Below are positions 12,900 through 24,247 of a stretch of 64,000 bases of DNA, one piece after another. The stretch covers positions 131,149,106 through 131,213,105 of the forward strand of contig NC_090447.1 in assembly GCF_031143425.1 (NCBI RefSeq), read 5' to 3'. Source of the stretch: Pleurodeles waltl (lineage: Eukaryota; Chordata; Amphibia; Caudata; Salamandridae). The position numbers were made by a program, and so were the translations under genes. Within the stretch, counting starts at the first letter, position 1, and each line of letters begins with the position of its first letter. Under the pieces are notes generated by a model, which was given only the letters and a program-made list of their open reading frames with translations, ran no database searches and was not told the DNA's origin.

Positions 12900-13115
12900 A
12901 AAACATTTCAGGAGAAATGCAATATTTTTCCTTGTTGTGCCTGCCTCGAGGAGGCATAGACTTTAGTGCAGTTCTCTTTTTACAATTCTCTATAGGAAGA
13001 AATTTGTGTCAAAGCACAGGGGTGGCTGATGGAAACGCCCATGCACCACCCATAGATCATTATCATGATGTATAGTAAATAAGACAGGGCATTCTGTAAC
13101 CTTGCATCACTTTGG
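12900..13115. mobile_element. MITE-like short element
   Basis: It contains a GCCTCGAGGAGGC palindromic block and a GGAAACGCCCATGCACCACCC block related to blocks near 4390-4540 and 21190-21240. It directly follows the LINE 3' end. Boundaries are approximate. Confidence 0.4.
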
Positions 13116-14834
13116 TATGCTATCCAATGCAAATCCAGATTATCTTTGAAATTTTGCCTATGCCCATAGTTATTCTGATAACTTATTGGAGAGCTGTAAT
13201 ATTCTTGAGTGCAGTTTGTAAGCTAAAGAAATCAAACTGAAAAAAAAAAATTCAGGGGAATCAAGAAGAGGCCTCACATCTTTAAGAAACAAAACAGCTG
13301 TTGTCAGTGGGTCTGACGAGGATCCAAATCTTGCACGAGGTTCCAAAATCACCCAAGACCTTGACTGGGACCCGAATGTATTCATTAGAAGTTTGTGATA
13401 GGATCTCAAAGAAGTGTGCCCAGATCATTCGACTTCAAGCACTGACCAGCTTGATATACTGGAAATGAAGACTGCTATATGACAGAAATAAAATAGGTTT
13501 TGTCAATGAAAGGATTGAGACCCTACATTATAAAAATGCAGAGGAGGGAAACACCTGTATACTCGTTTGCCATGTAAAAAATCATGTGGGGTTATCATTA
13601 TCTCTGAAAGATACTCTTAGAAGTTATCCTGTAGAGTGTGTGAGCTTTCACAGCTTACTGAGCACCTCTTTCATTGTAGGGGATGGCACGGAGCTGGAGA
13701 CAGCAGAGCGGGTGAGGAAGAGGAGGATTGTTTATTACTCTGTGACATGATTTCAGCAAAAACAATTGATTCCTTGCTGAGAAGGATGCGCATATCAATC
13801 GGAGAGAGGCTGGTAATGGGCGTCACAATGAAAGTTACTAAAGTTGGCATCTCAATTGCAAGATGTACCACTGAAGCTGAGGGTTACACCATGAAATCTT
13901 TCGCATGTTATTAGATGTAACGGGTTGCCACAGGCTTAGAGGCAAGCACATGTACGCATCCTAATTCGATAGATAAGTGAGTTTAGGTGGGGAAGAGGAG
14001 ATAAAGGTTCTGAATGTTGCAGCCCAGAGCGACGCTGTTTGAAAATGTATCCATCGATCCACCTGCATATAAGTAAGAACCAACTAAAATGAAAGGATGC
14101 TGCAACATTAATATACAGTTCATTTTTCACAACGTGTTTTGTACCCAAACATTTTTAAAGGGAGGAAGCCAGACAAACATGTCTACAAATCGTCCGCAAC
14201 ATATTATTGTGAGGAAGCTATTGATATTACACAGCCAGGAAGATACAAATGCCATAGATTGCTACACCTCGCTTTACAGCGTACTTTCTTGTACATTCCC
14301 AACTGCATGTCCCCACCACTGGTTTTATCATCTGGCATCAGCCTGCCCTCTACATTACCTCATGTCTGAGGAGCTGCTGTACCAATTTCAATGCTACGTG
14401 CAGGGATGTTTTGAGGAAAGGTATCAGTGACCTTAGATAACAAGCATTGGAAAAGTCACCCGTTCTCACTTTTTTAGAAAGGATATATTGGTGACAATTT
14501 TTTGTACTTGTTTATCAATAAGACATGATAGTGATTCTTTTTTCCCGACATGTAAATTTTGTCCATCAGACAGAAAACCTAGAGGTTTTGAAAGCAGGTG
14601 TAATCTTCAAGTAAGAGAAACTATTACCAACTGGCATACATTGTAGCAAGCCGCCGCTTCTGGGAGAAGCACAAAGAGAAGGATGTAAACTCAGACGTTG
14701 TGTAAGGGAAGGTTTGTTTATGTTATAAATCGTGTAAGAGCGGTACTGCCGGTAACATAAGCTGTGGTAAAGACATACAGCAAAGACGTAGACATAGAAA
14801 CAAAATGATGCTAGCACATCACTCACTTGGCAGG
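13116..14834. other. No recognisable gene
   Basis: Only short frames without domain signatures were found on either strand. The sequence is not obviously repetitive within this window. Confidence 0.5.
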
Positions 14835-15005
14835 AGTACTGATGAGTCAGTGGACTAATGCATTCATTGTCAGAACCCGGGTTTGACTTCCTGGCACAGG
14901 TTTAAAGTCCAGCAATTCCAATCAGCCTTTCATTCTTCCAAGGTCGCTAAAGCGAATACAGTTGGGTAACAATAATCACCTGTTATATAGTGCCAGGCTA
15001 CCCTT
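14835..15005 (+). mobile_element. Probable tRNA-derived SINE
   Basis: An A-box-like TGAGTCAGTGG (14843-14853) is followed about 35 bp later by a B-box-like GGGTTTGACTTCC (about 14879-14891). This is the spacing of an RNA polymerase III internal promoter. The downstream body and a TATATAGTGCCAGG-like tail fit a SINE body with a LINE-like 3' end. It is not a functional tRNA gene because no cloverleaf can be drawn. Confidence 0.5.
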
Positions 15006-15479
15006 CAGAGTGAAAGTTTAATTTACAAATACATGGTATGTGGAATATGTTTCGGTACTTGTAATACTTGTGACCATAGTTCCAGCGAGTCGAAAAGTCA
15101 AACATGCTTTATTTCTAGTCTGAAAGTGGAAAGTGACCAGTAAATAGCAAAGGATAGCAACAACTCCCAATCACAATATATACATAGACATACACAGCCA
15201 GAGACACTGGTGCTTGCATGATTTTATTGCACAATTTTTCTAATTTTATTTGAGTTCGTTTTATCAAAAGGGTGAGGTAAAATGCCACATTTTAGGCAAT
15301 AAGAATAGCAGTGGTAGAGACCTTTGGCATGAACAGAGAAAGACAAATAAATTATGTTGGCACACCACAGACCAGGTGGGGTTGAGGGCAGAGCTGGCCT
15401 TTGTACAGATACCTGGGCGAAACAGAATTTTTCACCACCTGCCATCTTTAGTTGACAGGCTGTTAGAAGATGGTATGTG
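15006..15479. other. No recognisable gene
   Basis: Non-coding sequence between the SINE and the foldback repeat. Small open frames on both strands lack any signature. Confidence 0.5.
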
Positions 15480-18400
15480 TTAGACCTGCCAGTCTCAGGA
15501 TGGATCTCCCCCCAAGGGTGTGCCTATGTCCATCCATTTTTGCTCAAATTCGTTTTTGTTGGCTTTAGGAATCACTGCACCTTACCTCTGCTAAACAGCA
15601 CTAAAGTGGTTACACTGGTTTACATCTGATGGTCATATTTAATTTACTGATTAGTCCCTTGAAGAGCAGCATATCATACATCTAGGGCCTGTAAATTAAA
15701 TGTTATTAGAGGGCCTGCAGCACATATTGTCACCCACTTAAGTATCCCCTGTGATTGCAGCCTGAATGCAGATTTACACTGTCATTTCTATTTGCCAATA
15801 TAACACCCTTGTCAAGTCCTAAACTCTCCTTTTAGTACATAGGTGTCACCCCTAAGGTAGGCCCTAGGTTGTCCATAGGACAGGGCGCAATATAATTAAA
15901 CAGTTGGACATGTATTTTTAAGTTTTACTTGTCCTGCTGCTGAAAAACCCGTACATTCATTTTTCACAATTGTGAAGCCTACCTATCCCACTGGTTAACA
16001 TTGGGTTGCCTTATTACAGTTAATACGTGTTAAAATTTGACTGGGGCAGAGAGGCATTTCATGTTTGGTATCTATGAAATCGAAATTAAAAATCCTCTTT
16101 AATTATAAAGGTTGATTTTAAAGTATAGTTTTGAAAATGCCAGTTTTAGAAAGAGGGCATTTCCTGCCCTTAGGCTTTTGGTGCCTGTAACCTGTCTTAG
16201 TCACATGACTGGTTGTAACTGGCAGCAAGGCTCTGTATTCCTCCCAAACAGTCCCACAACAGAGGGATTATCAGCCATCTGCTAGAAGAATGGGGCAACA
16301 GAACTGAGCACAGCCCCACTTACACTGAATGTGCTCTTCCTTCACACAATGGGCTTGTCACCACCTCATCGTTCCTGCAGCCAGCTTGGAACTCGAAGAG
16401 GGAAGTTAGGAAGTTCCAAGCACTTTAAAGAGAAATCTCAAAACACTTCTCTAACTTCAAAGAAAGTATGAGAAACTGGGTTGTTGGTTGAGTGGGGTGT
16501 GGGCCCTGATAAAACAACAATCCTTTTCAGGGTTAACTACAAAGTCACCATATTACCCTGTGCTTAACCCTGTATAGCTTGGCTCAAAAAGCAGTAAGGC
16601 TAAAATTACAGACAATGGGTTAAGTATTTATGCAGCACACAACAACAGTACATTGAAAGCACATTGCAATAAAAATCACAAACCACTTAGAAACATAGAG
16701 AAAATTATAATAAATTATTTGACACCAAACCATTTAAAGTTCAATTAGTAGAACAGAAGTTATGATTTTTTAATGTTTTAAATGTAAAATAGCACTTTAC
16801 CACAGAAAGCGCAAACTGCAGACATCTGGTCGCTCTAAACCGGGGCTAAGTCAAAAGTTAAGCCTGACCGAGAGGGAGGGCGGTTCATATACAATAAGTT
16901 TATTGGGTCGGATCAGCGCTTATGTTCAGACTTAGAAAATGTTTGAAGAAAAAGTCTCTGACAAGGTAGAAATTCAGGAGTGTCAAGATTGCAGGAGTGT
17001 TAGAGGAGGGAGCGTCATCACTGGGGGGCAGTAAAGCAAAGCCGCTTAGAATTTTTTTAACTTTAGACTTAGTCGTAGAGATAAAAGTTGAAAATCTCCA
17101 GTGGGATGAAGTGGAAGGCTATAGCCGAAAACAGTTGCATGAAGTCGGATACCCTTTTTGCGAAGGAATGCTGAAAAGGATTTGCTGCTGAGGAGAAGAA
17201 TGTAGAGGGTGAACCCGCAAAGTCAATCTGATTGGTGATGCACGTTGGGCGGATAGGAGAGCAGGTTGATCCTGGTCTCCTCTTGGTTCTCAGAACAATT
17301 TGTGGCCAAATTTTGTCAAAGTCCTCAGTTTTGGAAATTGCCATTCTGGGCACATTTAGCACCAAAACCAAGGGTCCAGGAGTGGATGGAGACAGGACTC
17401 AGTAAGGCTGGATCCAGGTGCGGGTTCAAGATAGTGGGAGCCTGTTATGTCCCTGTGGCTCTGAACAAGATGCCAGCAAAACTAGCCCTTGAAGTCACTT
17501 CTGGAAGTCCTGGGTGCAGGTGAAGATGCAGGGCTGACCTCTGAGGGTTCAAGGCATGCTCCAGGCAGCAAAGCAGTTCTTCCAGGTATAGCAGTAGTAT
17601 GGTAGAGCAAACAGCATGTCAGAGCAGCAGGCAGTCCTTTGAGAGTCCTTCCACAGGTTCAATAGTGAATTGAGGAGTAGGTCTGAGAGCCCTAATTGTA
17701 TGCCCTGGTGCCATTCTCTTAGCGGTTGAGAGAAATTTCCAGAAGGGTTCATTGAAGTTCCAGGAGTTTCCTGCCTCCCCTGCCCCCTCGCTGGCTGCAC
17801 TGACAGTACAGGGCTGTTAGGTCTATTGTGTGGTGGCAGAGCCCAGCCAATTCAGGTGTCAGTGGGGCTATGCTCAGCTCCACCTCCCCATCCTGCCAGT
17901 GGAAAGGCCATTTAGACCCAGCTAATCACACTATTGTATGACTGTCTGGGGTGAATTCACAAAGTCTCAGATGATAGTGACACCCACTCATGTGACCTAA
18001 GACAGGCTGCAGGCACAGAGGGCTAAGGGCAGGAAAGTGGCATTTTCAAACTTGTATTGAGAAATACAACTTTACTTTTAAATGGGATTTATCAGTACAC
18101 CTTCATAGATTCCAAACATTACTTCAATATCAACTCTGGTTTAAGGATTACAGGTTATTAAGGAATCCTCAATGTTATGCTGTGGTAGGGGTAGGCCTCA
18201 CAGTAGTGAAAAACAAATTTGGGAGGTTTTCGCTACTAGGACGTGTAAACTTAAAAGTACATATCCTACCTTTCAATTACACAGTATCCTGCCCTATGGG
18301 CTACCTAAGGCCTACAATAGGGGTGACATATGTAATAAAAAGGGAGTATAAGGCTTGACAAGGGGTTTTACATGCCAAGTCAACATGGCAGTAGGACACT

Positions 18401-18735
18401 GCCTTCAGGCTGCAGTGGCAGGCCTGGGACATGTTTTAAGGTACTACTTAGGTGAGTGGCACAATATGTGCTGCTGAACCACTGGTAGCATCTAATTTCC
18501 AGGCCCTGGTTATTTTGTATACCACTCTTCAAGGGACTTAGATGTAAATTAAATATACCATTTAGCTATATGCCAATCAAATCATGTTTAGGGGGGTGAA
18601 CACAAGCACTTGAGCACTGGTTAGCATTAGTAAAGTGCACAGAGTCCTAATGAAAACAAGCAATGATCCAGCAAAAAGTAGGAGGATGCAGGCAAAAGGT
18701 TTGGGAGTGACCCTGTAGAGAGGGCCGTTTCCAAC
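15480..18735. repeat. Foldback element with long diverged inverted arms
   Basis: About 15540-16330 and about 17830-18680 are inverted, diverged copies. For example, CCCCTAAGGTAGGCCCTAGG at 15850-15870 is matched on the other strand near 18305-18330, and a TTTACAT..TTAATTTAC block near 15620 by a similar block near 18550. The middle (about 16400-17800) is mostly unique, with no transposase recognised. A second inverted pair of about 100 bp occurs at 17440-17545 and 18925-19045. It is probably a non-autonomous DNA transposon with long terminal inverted repeats, or two oppositely inserted copies of one repeat. Confidence 0.6.
17440..17545. repeat. Inverted partner of 18925-19045
   Basis: A block with GAGCCTGTTATG..CCCTGTGGCTCTGAA reads the same on the opposite strand at about 18925-19045. 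The order relative to the long arms differs between the two sides, so this is not a simple extension of the foldback. Confidence 0.6.
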
Positions 18736-19049
18736 AGAAGGCGAGACGTTTAAAAATAGAGCCCTCTGTCCGACTCTTCAGCTCACCTTCTGAACATGCC
18801 GAAAGACTCTCAGAGGACTTTCAGCTGCTGTGGCCTGCTGTGTACTTCAAACCATTGCTTTGCTGCAGATGGAGGAATTGCCTTGTTGCCTGAAACCTGA
18901 CTGGAACACCCAGCGGCCAACCCTGATGTATGAGCCCTGCTTTTTCACCTGAACCCAGGGCTACCATAGTGACTCCAAGGGCTAGTTTACTGGCCACCTG
19001 TTCAGAGCCACAGGGGCATAACAGGCTCCTACCATCCTGAACCCCCACC

Positions 19050-21018
19050 TGGGCCCAGCTTGAGTGAGTTCTGAACTCCCAAATGGTGTCCTTCCTGTCA
19101 TGGACTCTTGGTTATGGTGTTAAAGGTGCCCAGATAGCTAAAATACAAAACTTGGGACTTAGAAAATGTTTGGCTAAAAACTGCTCTGAGAATGGAAGGA
19201 CCAACCTGCTTATCTATCCACCCAAAGTGCATCACCGGACGGCCTGACTTCACGACTGTTCCCACTAACATTCTTTTCCGCAGCAGCAAATACTGTTCAG
19301 TGGTTCTTCTCCAAAGAAATATCTGGCCTTCTGGAGCGCTCGTTAGTTACAGACTCCTGTCTCATCCCCCTTGAGATTTTCATCTTCCAAAATAGTAACT
19401 ATGTCCAAGCGTAGAAATCTTAATCGTGACTTTGTCCAGCATCTCCTCGACGACGACGGTCCTTCCTCGGACACCACCTGCAGCCTTGCCTCACTGAACT
19501 TTTACCTTCTCAGATCTTTTTCTTGCAAATTTTTTTAAGCCCAAAGGCATGCACTGACCGGGCCCAATCCAGTTCTTGAATCCGACCCACGCTCCATCCT
19601 GGTCAGACATATTTTTTTATTTTGAACAGGTCTCACGCAACAAGTGGGTTCTTTTAGGAGCTAAAACTTTCAAAATTCATAACTCTGATTCTACTGACTG
19701 GATTTTTGTCATTATGGTTTCAAGTAATTCATATAAATTACTCTATTTTTCTAAATTGGTGTGGCAATTTTATTACTGCTTGTGTGCTGCATCTACTTTA
19801 CACATTGCCTCAAAGTTAAGCATGACTGCTTTTAGTAAAAAGCTAGTGACTTATTGTGGTTCATCCGCCAGGAACTGCAGCTGTTGCCAGACCAGAGCTC
19901 ACACCACACTCAACCAACAACCCAGTTTCTTACAAGAGGTCTAGGTGAAAAATGAAGATGACAAAAGTCAGGAGAACCAGCAGAAGAAAAACACACAGAA
20001 TGGAGAAACAGCTACCAGCAGCCTTCCAAAACAGTGGTCATCACACTTTTCTTTATAGGTATGGAGTCTGCTGCAAGCAGCTTCTATGTCACTCTCAAGC
20101 TCAGCTCCCAAGGTATGGACCCAGCTCACTCATGCTAAAGGCGGTCCTAGTTGTGTAGCTGAGTGCTGCAGTGGCAGCATGAGAAACTGTAAAGGTTGTG
20201 GGGAAGGCGTGCCATAAAGAGACATTGAGGACAAAGAAGTATAAACAAATAAAATGATAATAGCCCACAATCAAATGTGCATGGTTGTGGAACTGTAAAG
20301 AAGCCAGGGTGACACAATACACAAACCACAAAGAAACATTAATAAAACAATGTAAATAAATAAACAAATACTATCCAAGCAAGGATCCAAACAACAACAG
20401 TCACTCACAATAAATGGTAAGGGAGAAATTATAAAACTGCAAAAAGGCAAAACAGTAGTCCCATCATGTAAGCTGTATAAGAATGCTACACCTTTGCTGA
20501 AGAGAGTGATGAAGAAGCTATACTCCAGGTGAGGGACAAACACAGAATAGGGAAGAAACAGTGAGTCAAAAGCAGAAGCTAGGAATAGACAGCAAAAGCA
20601 TCTATAGCTTAGAATGAATGGAAAACTATTGGATACAATGCTGCCTGCAGCAAGACTGCAAAAATTAAATAAAATGAGAATCAGTTGAGCAGACATGGCC
20701 ACTGGCTCATGTCAGATTTGAATCTTGTAGCAGCATTAAAAGGTCAATAAAGATTTGTTCTAATAAATTATTTCATAAATAAATTCCACATTCCCTAAAT
20801 AAATTATGAGTGATGCATATTTTGGTCTGATAACCTTCCGGATATATTCAGTGAGTGCTATACTTAAATCCTTCAAACTTATAGATTCAACGTGGAACAA
20901 ATACTTCATCTTCCTGCAACACTTTTACACAATGTCATTACCTTACCAAGACGGTAGCCAGAAAAAAAAGGATCCCCTCTTTGATAAATGATACTAACTG
21001 GGAAGCAAAATGAGAGAT
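19050..21018. other. No recognisable gene
   Basis: AT-rich sequence. Longer open frames (19576-19944 +, 20271-20702 -) are low in complexity, hydrophobic or Ser/Phe-rich, and show no domain. Nothing supports a gene here. Confidence 0.5.
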
Positions 21019-22341
21019 CACAACATGTTCTATGAATGCCATGAGAATTGTTCCCACCTAGGAATGCATCACACATAGAAAAAGGAAGTAACAAGGAAAA
21101 TTAAAGATGTTTCTCCTTGTTATGCGTGGATCTCAGAGATGCACTATTTTGTCACAATCACAAGTTTACCTATCCTAGTAAATCTAGGATTGCTACATAG
21201 TTCATGGGTGGAGACATGGGAACGTCCATGCTCTACCCGTAGAACACCTCTCTAACACAAAGTAACGTCACGCTACATTATGGTCGGTGTTGCGTTACTC
21301 TGTATTTACTTGCATGTCCTAGGAAATTCCACATGAGGGCTTGCTTTGCCTTGCTTGGACATGTGTTAAGCAAGGACAATGCGAGTCATTACTAAACCTG
21401 GACCTTAATGTCTCTTGTCAACAGAGGCCCAAAGGGCAAATATAACATTCATATGACCATATTTACACTCCTTCCCATATTTCATTTATGGTCATATTTC
21501 TCAGATTCACTCCTTTATCAGATTTGAGCTTTGAGCCATCATGCATGTCCAAGTTAAGTTCTTCTCTTCCCGTAGACAATAGGACTATTTGGCATAGTTA
21601 CCCTTCTCCTCGCAAAGGAAGGGGATGTGGCAAAATCTGCATAGGTTAATTGCATTCTATTGTCTAACACACTTTGGTGTGCATTTTCCACAGGCTGAAA
21701 AGGAAAGAAGAGAGACTTCTTTCTCTATTCGTTCCAGAAGGACCCTTTGAAGATTTGTTGGGAAGGAAACAGTTTGGCAGTGTCAGCTAGGCTTTAGGCT
21801 CTTACAGAGTTATGTCAGTGACAACTTTAAGTTAACATCATGAAAAGTTATTAGGGCCATCCAGGAATGAATAGGCAGAGGTGGAGTGATGATGATTTGC
21901 CATATGTTGATTAGGCAGATGTGCCTGCTTTCTAGCACTTTATATCCCAATAAAAACACCTGCACAAGGAAATAACTTTTTGAAGCACTGGAATATGCAG
22001 AAACAATGACAGAATGACACCTCGTTGATGGACCCCTGTCTAACAAGGAGAGATATTCTTGACTTAAACTGCGTTAGGCTCTGGGCACTTGTATTTCCAT
22101 GGCAAGTGTCACTCGCTCCATACTCCCTCTGACTGCCAGTAGAAGGTAGGCTTCCTATAGGTGATGGTTCCCCTGGAACATTTGTGGACTGGTCCTTCAG
22201 AGAATACCCCTGGGGAGGTACCCTTCTGACTCCAGGTGGACACACAGGTGCCCTGCAAGTGGCCAAGATGCATGGGGGCTGGTGAATGCAGGCAAAGAGT
22301 GTAGGCTGCATTGAGGACCATGGCTTGGTGCTGAAGAAGAC
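21019..22341. repeat. Tandem duplication, copy 1 (1323 bp)
   Basis: The segment is repeated at an offset of exactly 1323 bp, with no difference noticed by eye. It starts at CACAACATGTTC and includes a MITE-like block (21093-21420) plus non-coding sequence. A CACA microhomology lies at the junctions. Confidence 0.95.
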
Positions 22342-23664
22342 CACAACATGTTCTATGAATGCCATGAGAATTGTTCCCACCTAGGAATGCATCACACATA
22401 GAAAAAGGAAGTAACAAGGAAAATTAAAGATGTTTCTCCTTGTTATGCGTGGATCTCAGAGATGCACTATTTTGTCACAATCACAAGTTTACCTATCCTA
22501 GTAAATCTAGGATTGCTACATAGTTCATGGGTGGAGACATGGGAACGTCCATGCTCTACCCGTAGAACACCTCTCTAACACAAAGTAACGTCACGCTACA
22601 TTATGGTCGGTGTTGCGTTACTCTGTATTTACTTGCATGTCCTAGGAAATTCCACATGAGGGCTTGCTTTGCCTTGCTTGGACATGTGTTAAGCAAGGAC
22701 AATGCGAGTCATTACTAAACCTGGACCTTAATGTCTCTTGTCAACAGAGGCCCAAAGGGCAAATATAACATTCATATGACCATATTTACACTCCTTCCCA
22801 TATTTCATTTATGGTCATATTTCTCAGATTCACTCCTTTATCAGATTTGAGCTTTGAGCCATCATGCATGTCCAAGTTAAGTTCTTCTCTTCCCGTAGAC
22901 AATAGGACTATTTGGCATAGTTACCCTTCTCCTCGCAAAGGAAGGGGATGTGGCAAAATCTGCATAGGTTAATTGCATTCTATTGTCTAACACACTTTGG
23001 TGTGCATTTTCCACAGGCTGAAAAGGAAAGAAGAGAGACTTCTTTCTCTATTCGTTCCAGAAGGACCCTTTGAAGATTTGTTGGGAAGGAAACAGTTTGG
23101 CAGTGTCAGCTAGGCTTTAGGCTCTTACAGAGTTATGTCAGTGACAACTTTAAGTTAACATCATGAAAAGTTATTAGGGCCATCCAGGAATGAATAGGCA
23201 GAGGTGGAGTGATGATGATTTGCCATATGTTGATTAGGCAGATGTGCCTGCTTTCTAGCACTTTATATCCCAATAAAAACACCTGCACAAGGAAATAACT
23301 TTTTGAAGCACTGGAATATGCAGAAACAATGACAGAATGACACCTCGTTGATGGACCCCTGTCTAACAAGGAGAGATATTCTTGACTTAAACTGCGTTAG
23401 GCTCTGGGCACTTGTATTTCCATGGCAAGTGTCACTCGCTCCATACTCCCTCTGACTGCCAGTAGAAGGTAGGCTTCCTATAGGTGATGGTTCCCCTGGA
23501 ACATTTGTGGACTGGTCCTTCAGAGAATACCCCTGGGGAGGTACCCTTCTGACTCCAGGTGGACACACAGGTGCCCTGCAAGTGGCCAAGATGCATGGGG
23601 GCTGGTGAATGCAGGCAAAGAGTGTAGGCTGCATTGAGGACCATGGCTTGGTGCTGAAGAAGAC
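22342..23664. repeat. Tandem duplication, copy 2 (1323 bp)
   Basis: Near-identical second copy of 21019-22341. The sequence then continues into unique DNA with CACAGGCC. The lack of divergence means either a very recent duplication or an assembly artefact. Confidence 0.95.
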
Positions 23665-23679
23665 CACAGGCCAAGGAAA

Positions 23680-24247
23680 CTTCACTTCTCACTCAGAAAG
23701 GTTCTCCAGCATAACACTCTCTCAGCTCCCAGCTGTCCCTATTCTTCATCAACAAGATTACCATCACCTATGAAAACTTTAAGTCCCAACCAGACCCATC
23801 CACGCCCAATCTTTACCAACATCCAGAGGATCACGCTGATCACCTGGCCCAACATAACTACTCAAGAATCCACAATACAAATTCAGTCCAAACACTCTGG
23901 AGCACTGTAGGATCCCTGCCCTCACCACATCTTTATCAAAGGACAAGACCCTATCAGCACAGCCCTCACCCCGACCCTGGATGACTCACGTATCTCAGCT
24001 ACCTAACCGGATGCCTGGAAGCATGCCCCAGTACTCTCGCTCCTCAAGAAAACTTCAGCAGAATGGAACACTCCTGCCAACTACTGACCTATCCCCTTGC
24101 TACACTACCTGACCTGACAACATTTATGGAAAAGATAATAAACAAACCCACCACACTGATAACCACTTCCTCGACACCACTCAATCTGGATTCAAGCCAA
24201 CCACAGCACCTAGACCGCTGTCATGGCTGCCATGAAGAATATCTGGA
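23680..24247 (+). pseudogene. L2/CR1-like LINE fragment, 5' half of reverse transcriptase
   Basis: Broken + strand frames give a FFINKI..YENFKSQPDPS stretch near 23750, then a segment equivalent to the LLKK..ANYRPISLL region of L2/CR1-like reverse transcriptases near 24050-24110, and a QSGF-like segment near 24185-24200. It stops abruptly at about 24247. The missing next part of the domain is found at about 28310, so this and 28300-29490 look like the two halves of one element split by a later insertion. Confidence 0.7.

Noticed and set aside
14843..14891. tRNA gene
   Set aside because: Only A- and B-box-like motifs are present, with no cloverleaf or acceptor stem. Called a SINE instead.
20271..20702. 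A 143-codon hydrophobic frame on the - strand
   Set aside because: Low-complexity Ser/Phe/Leu composition from A-rich DNA on the opposite strand, with no homology signature.
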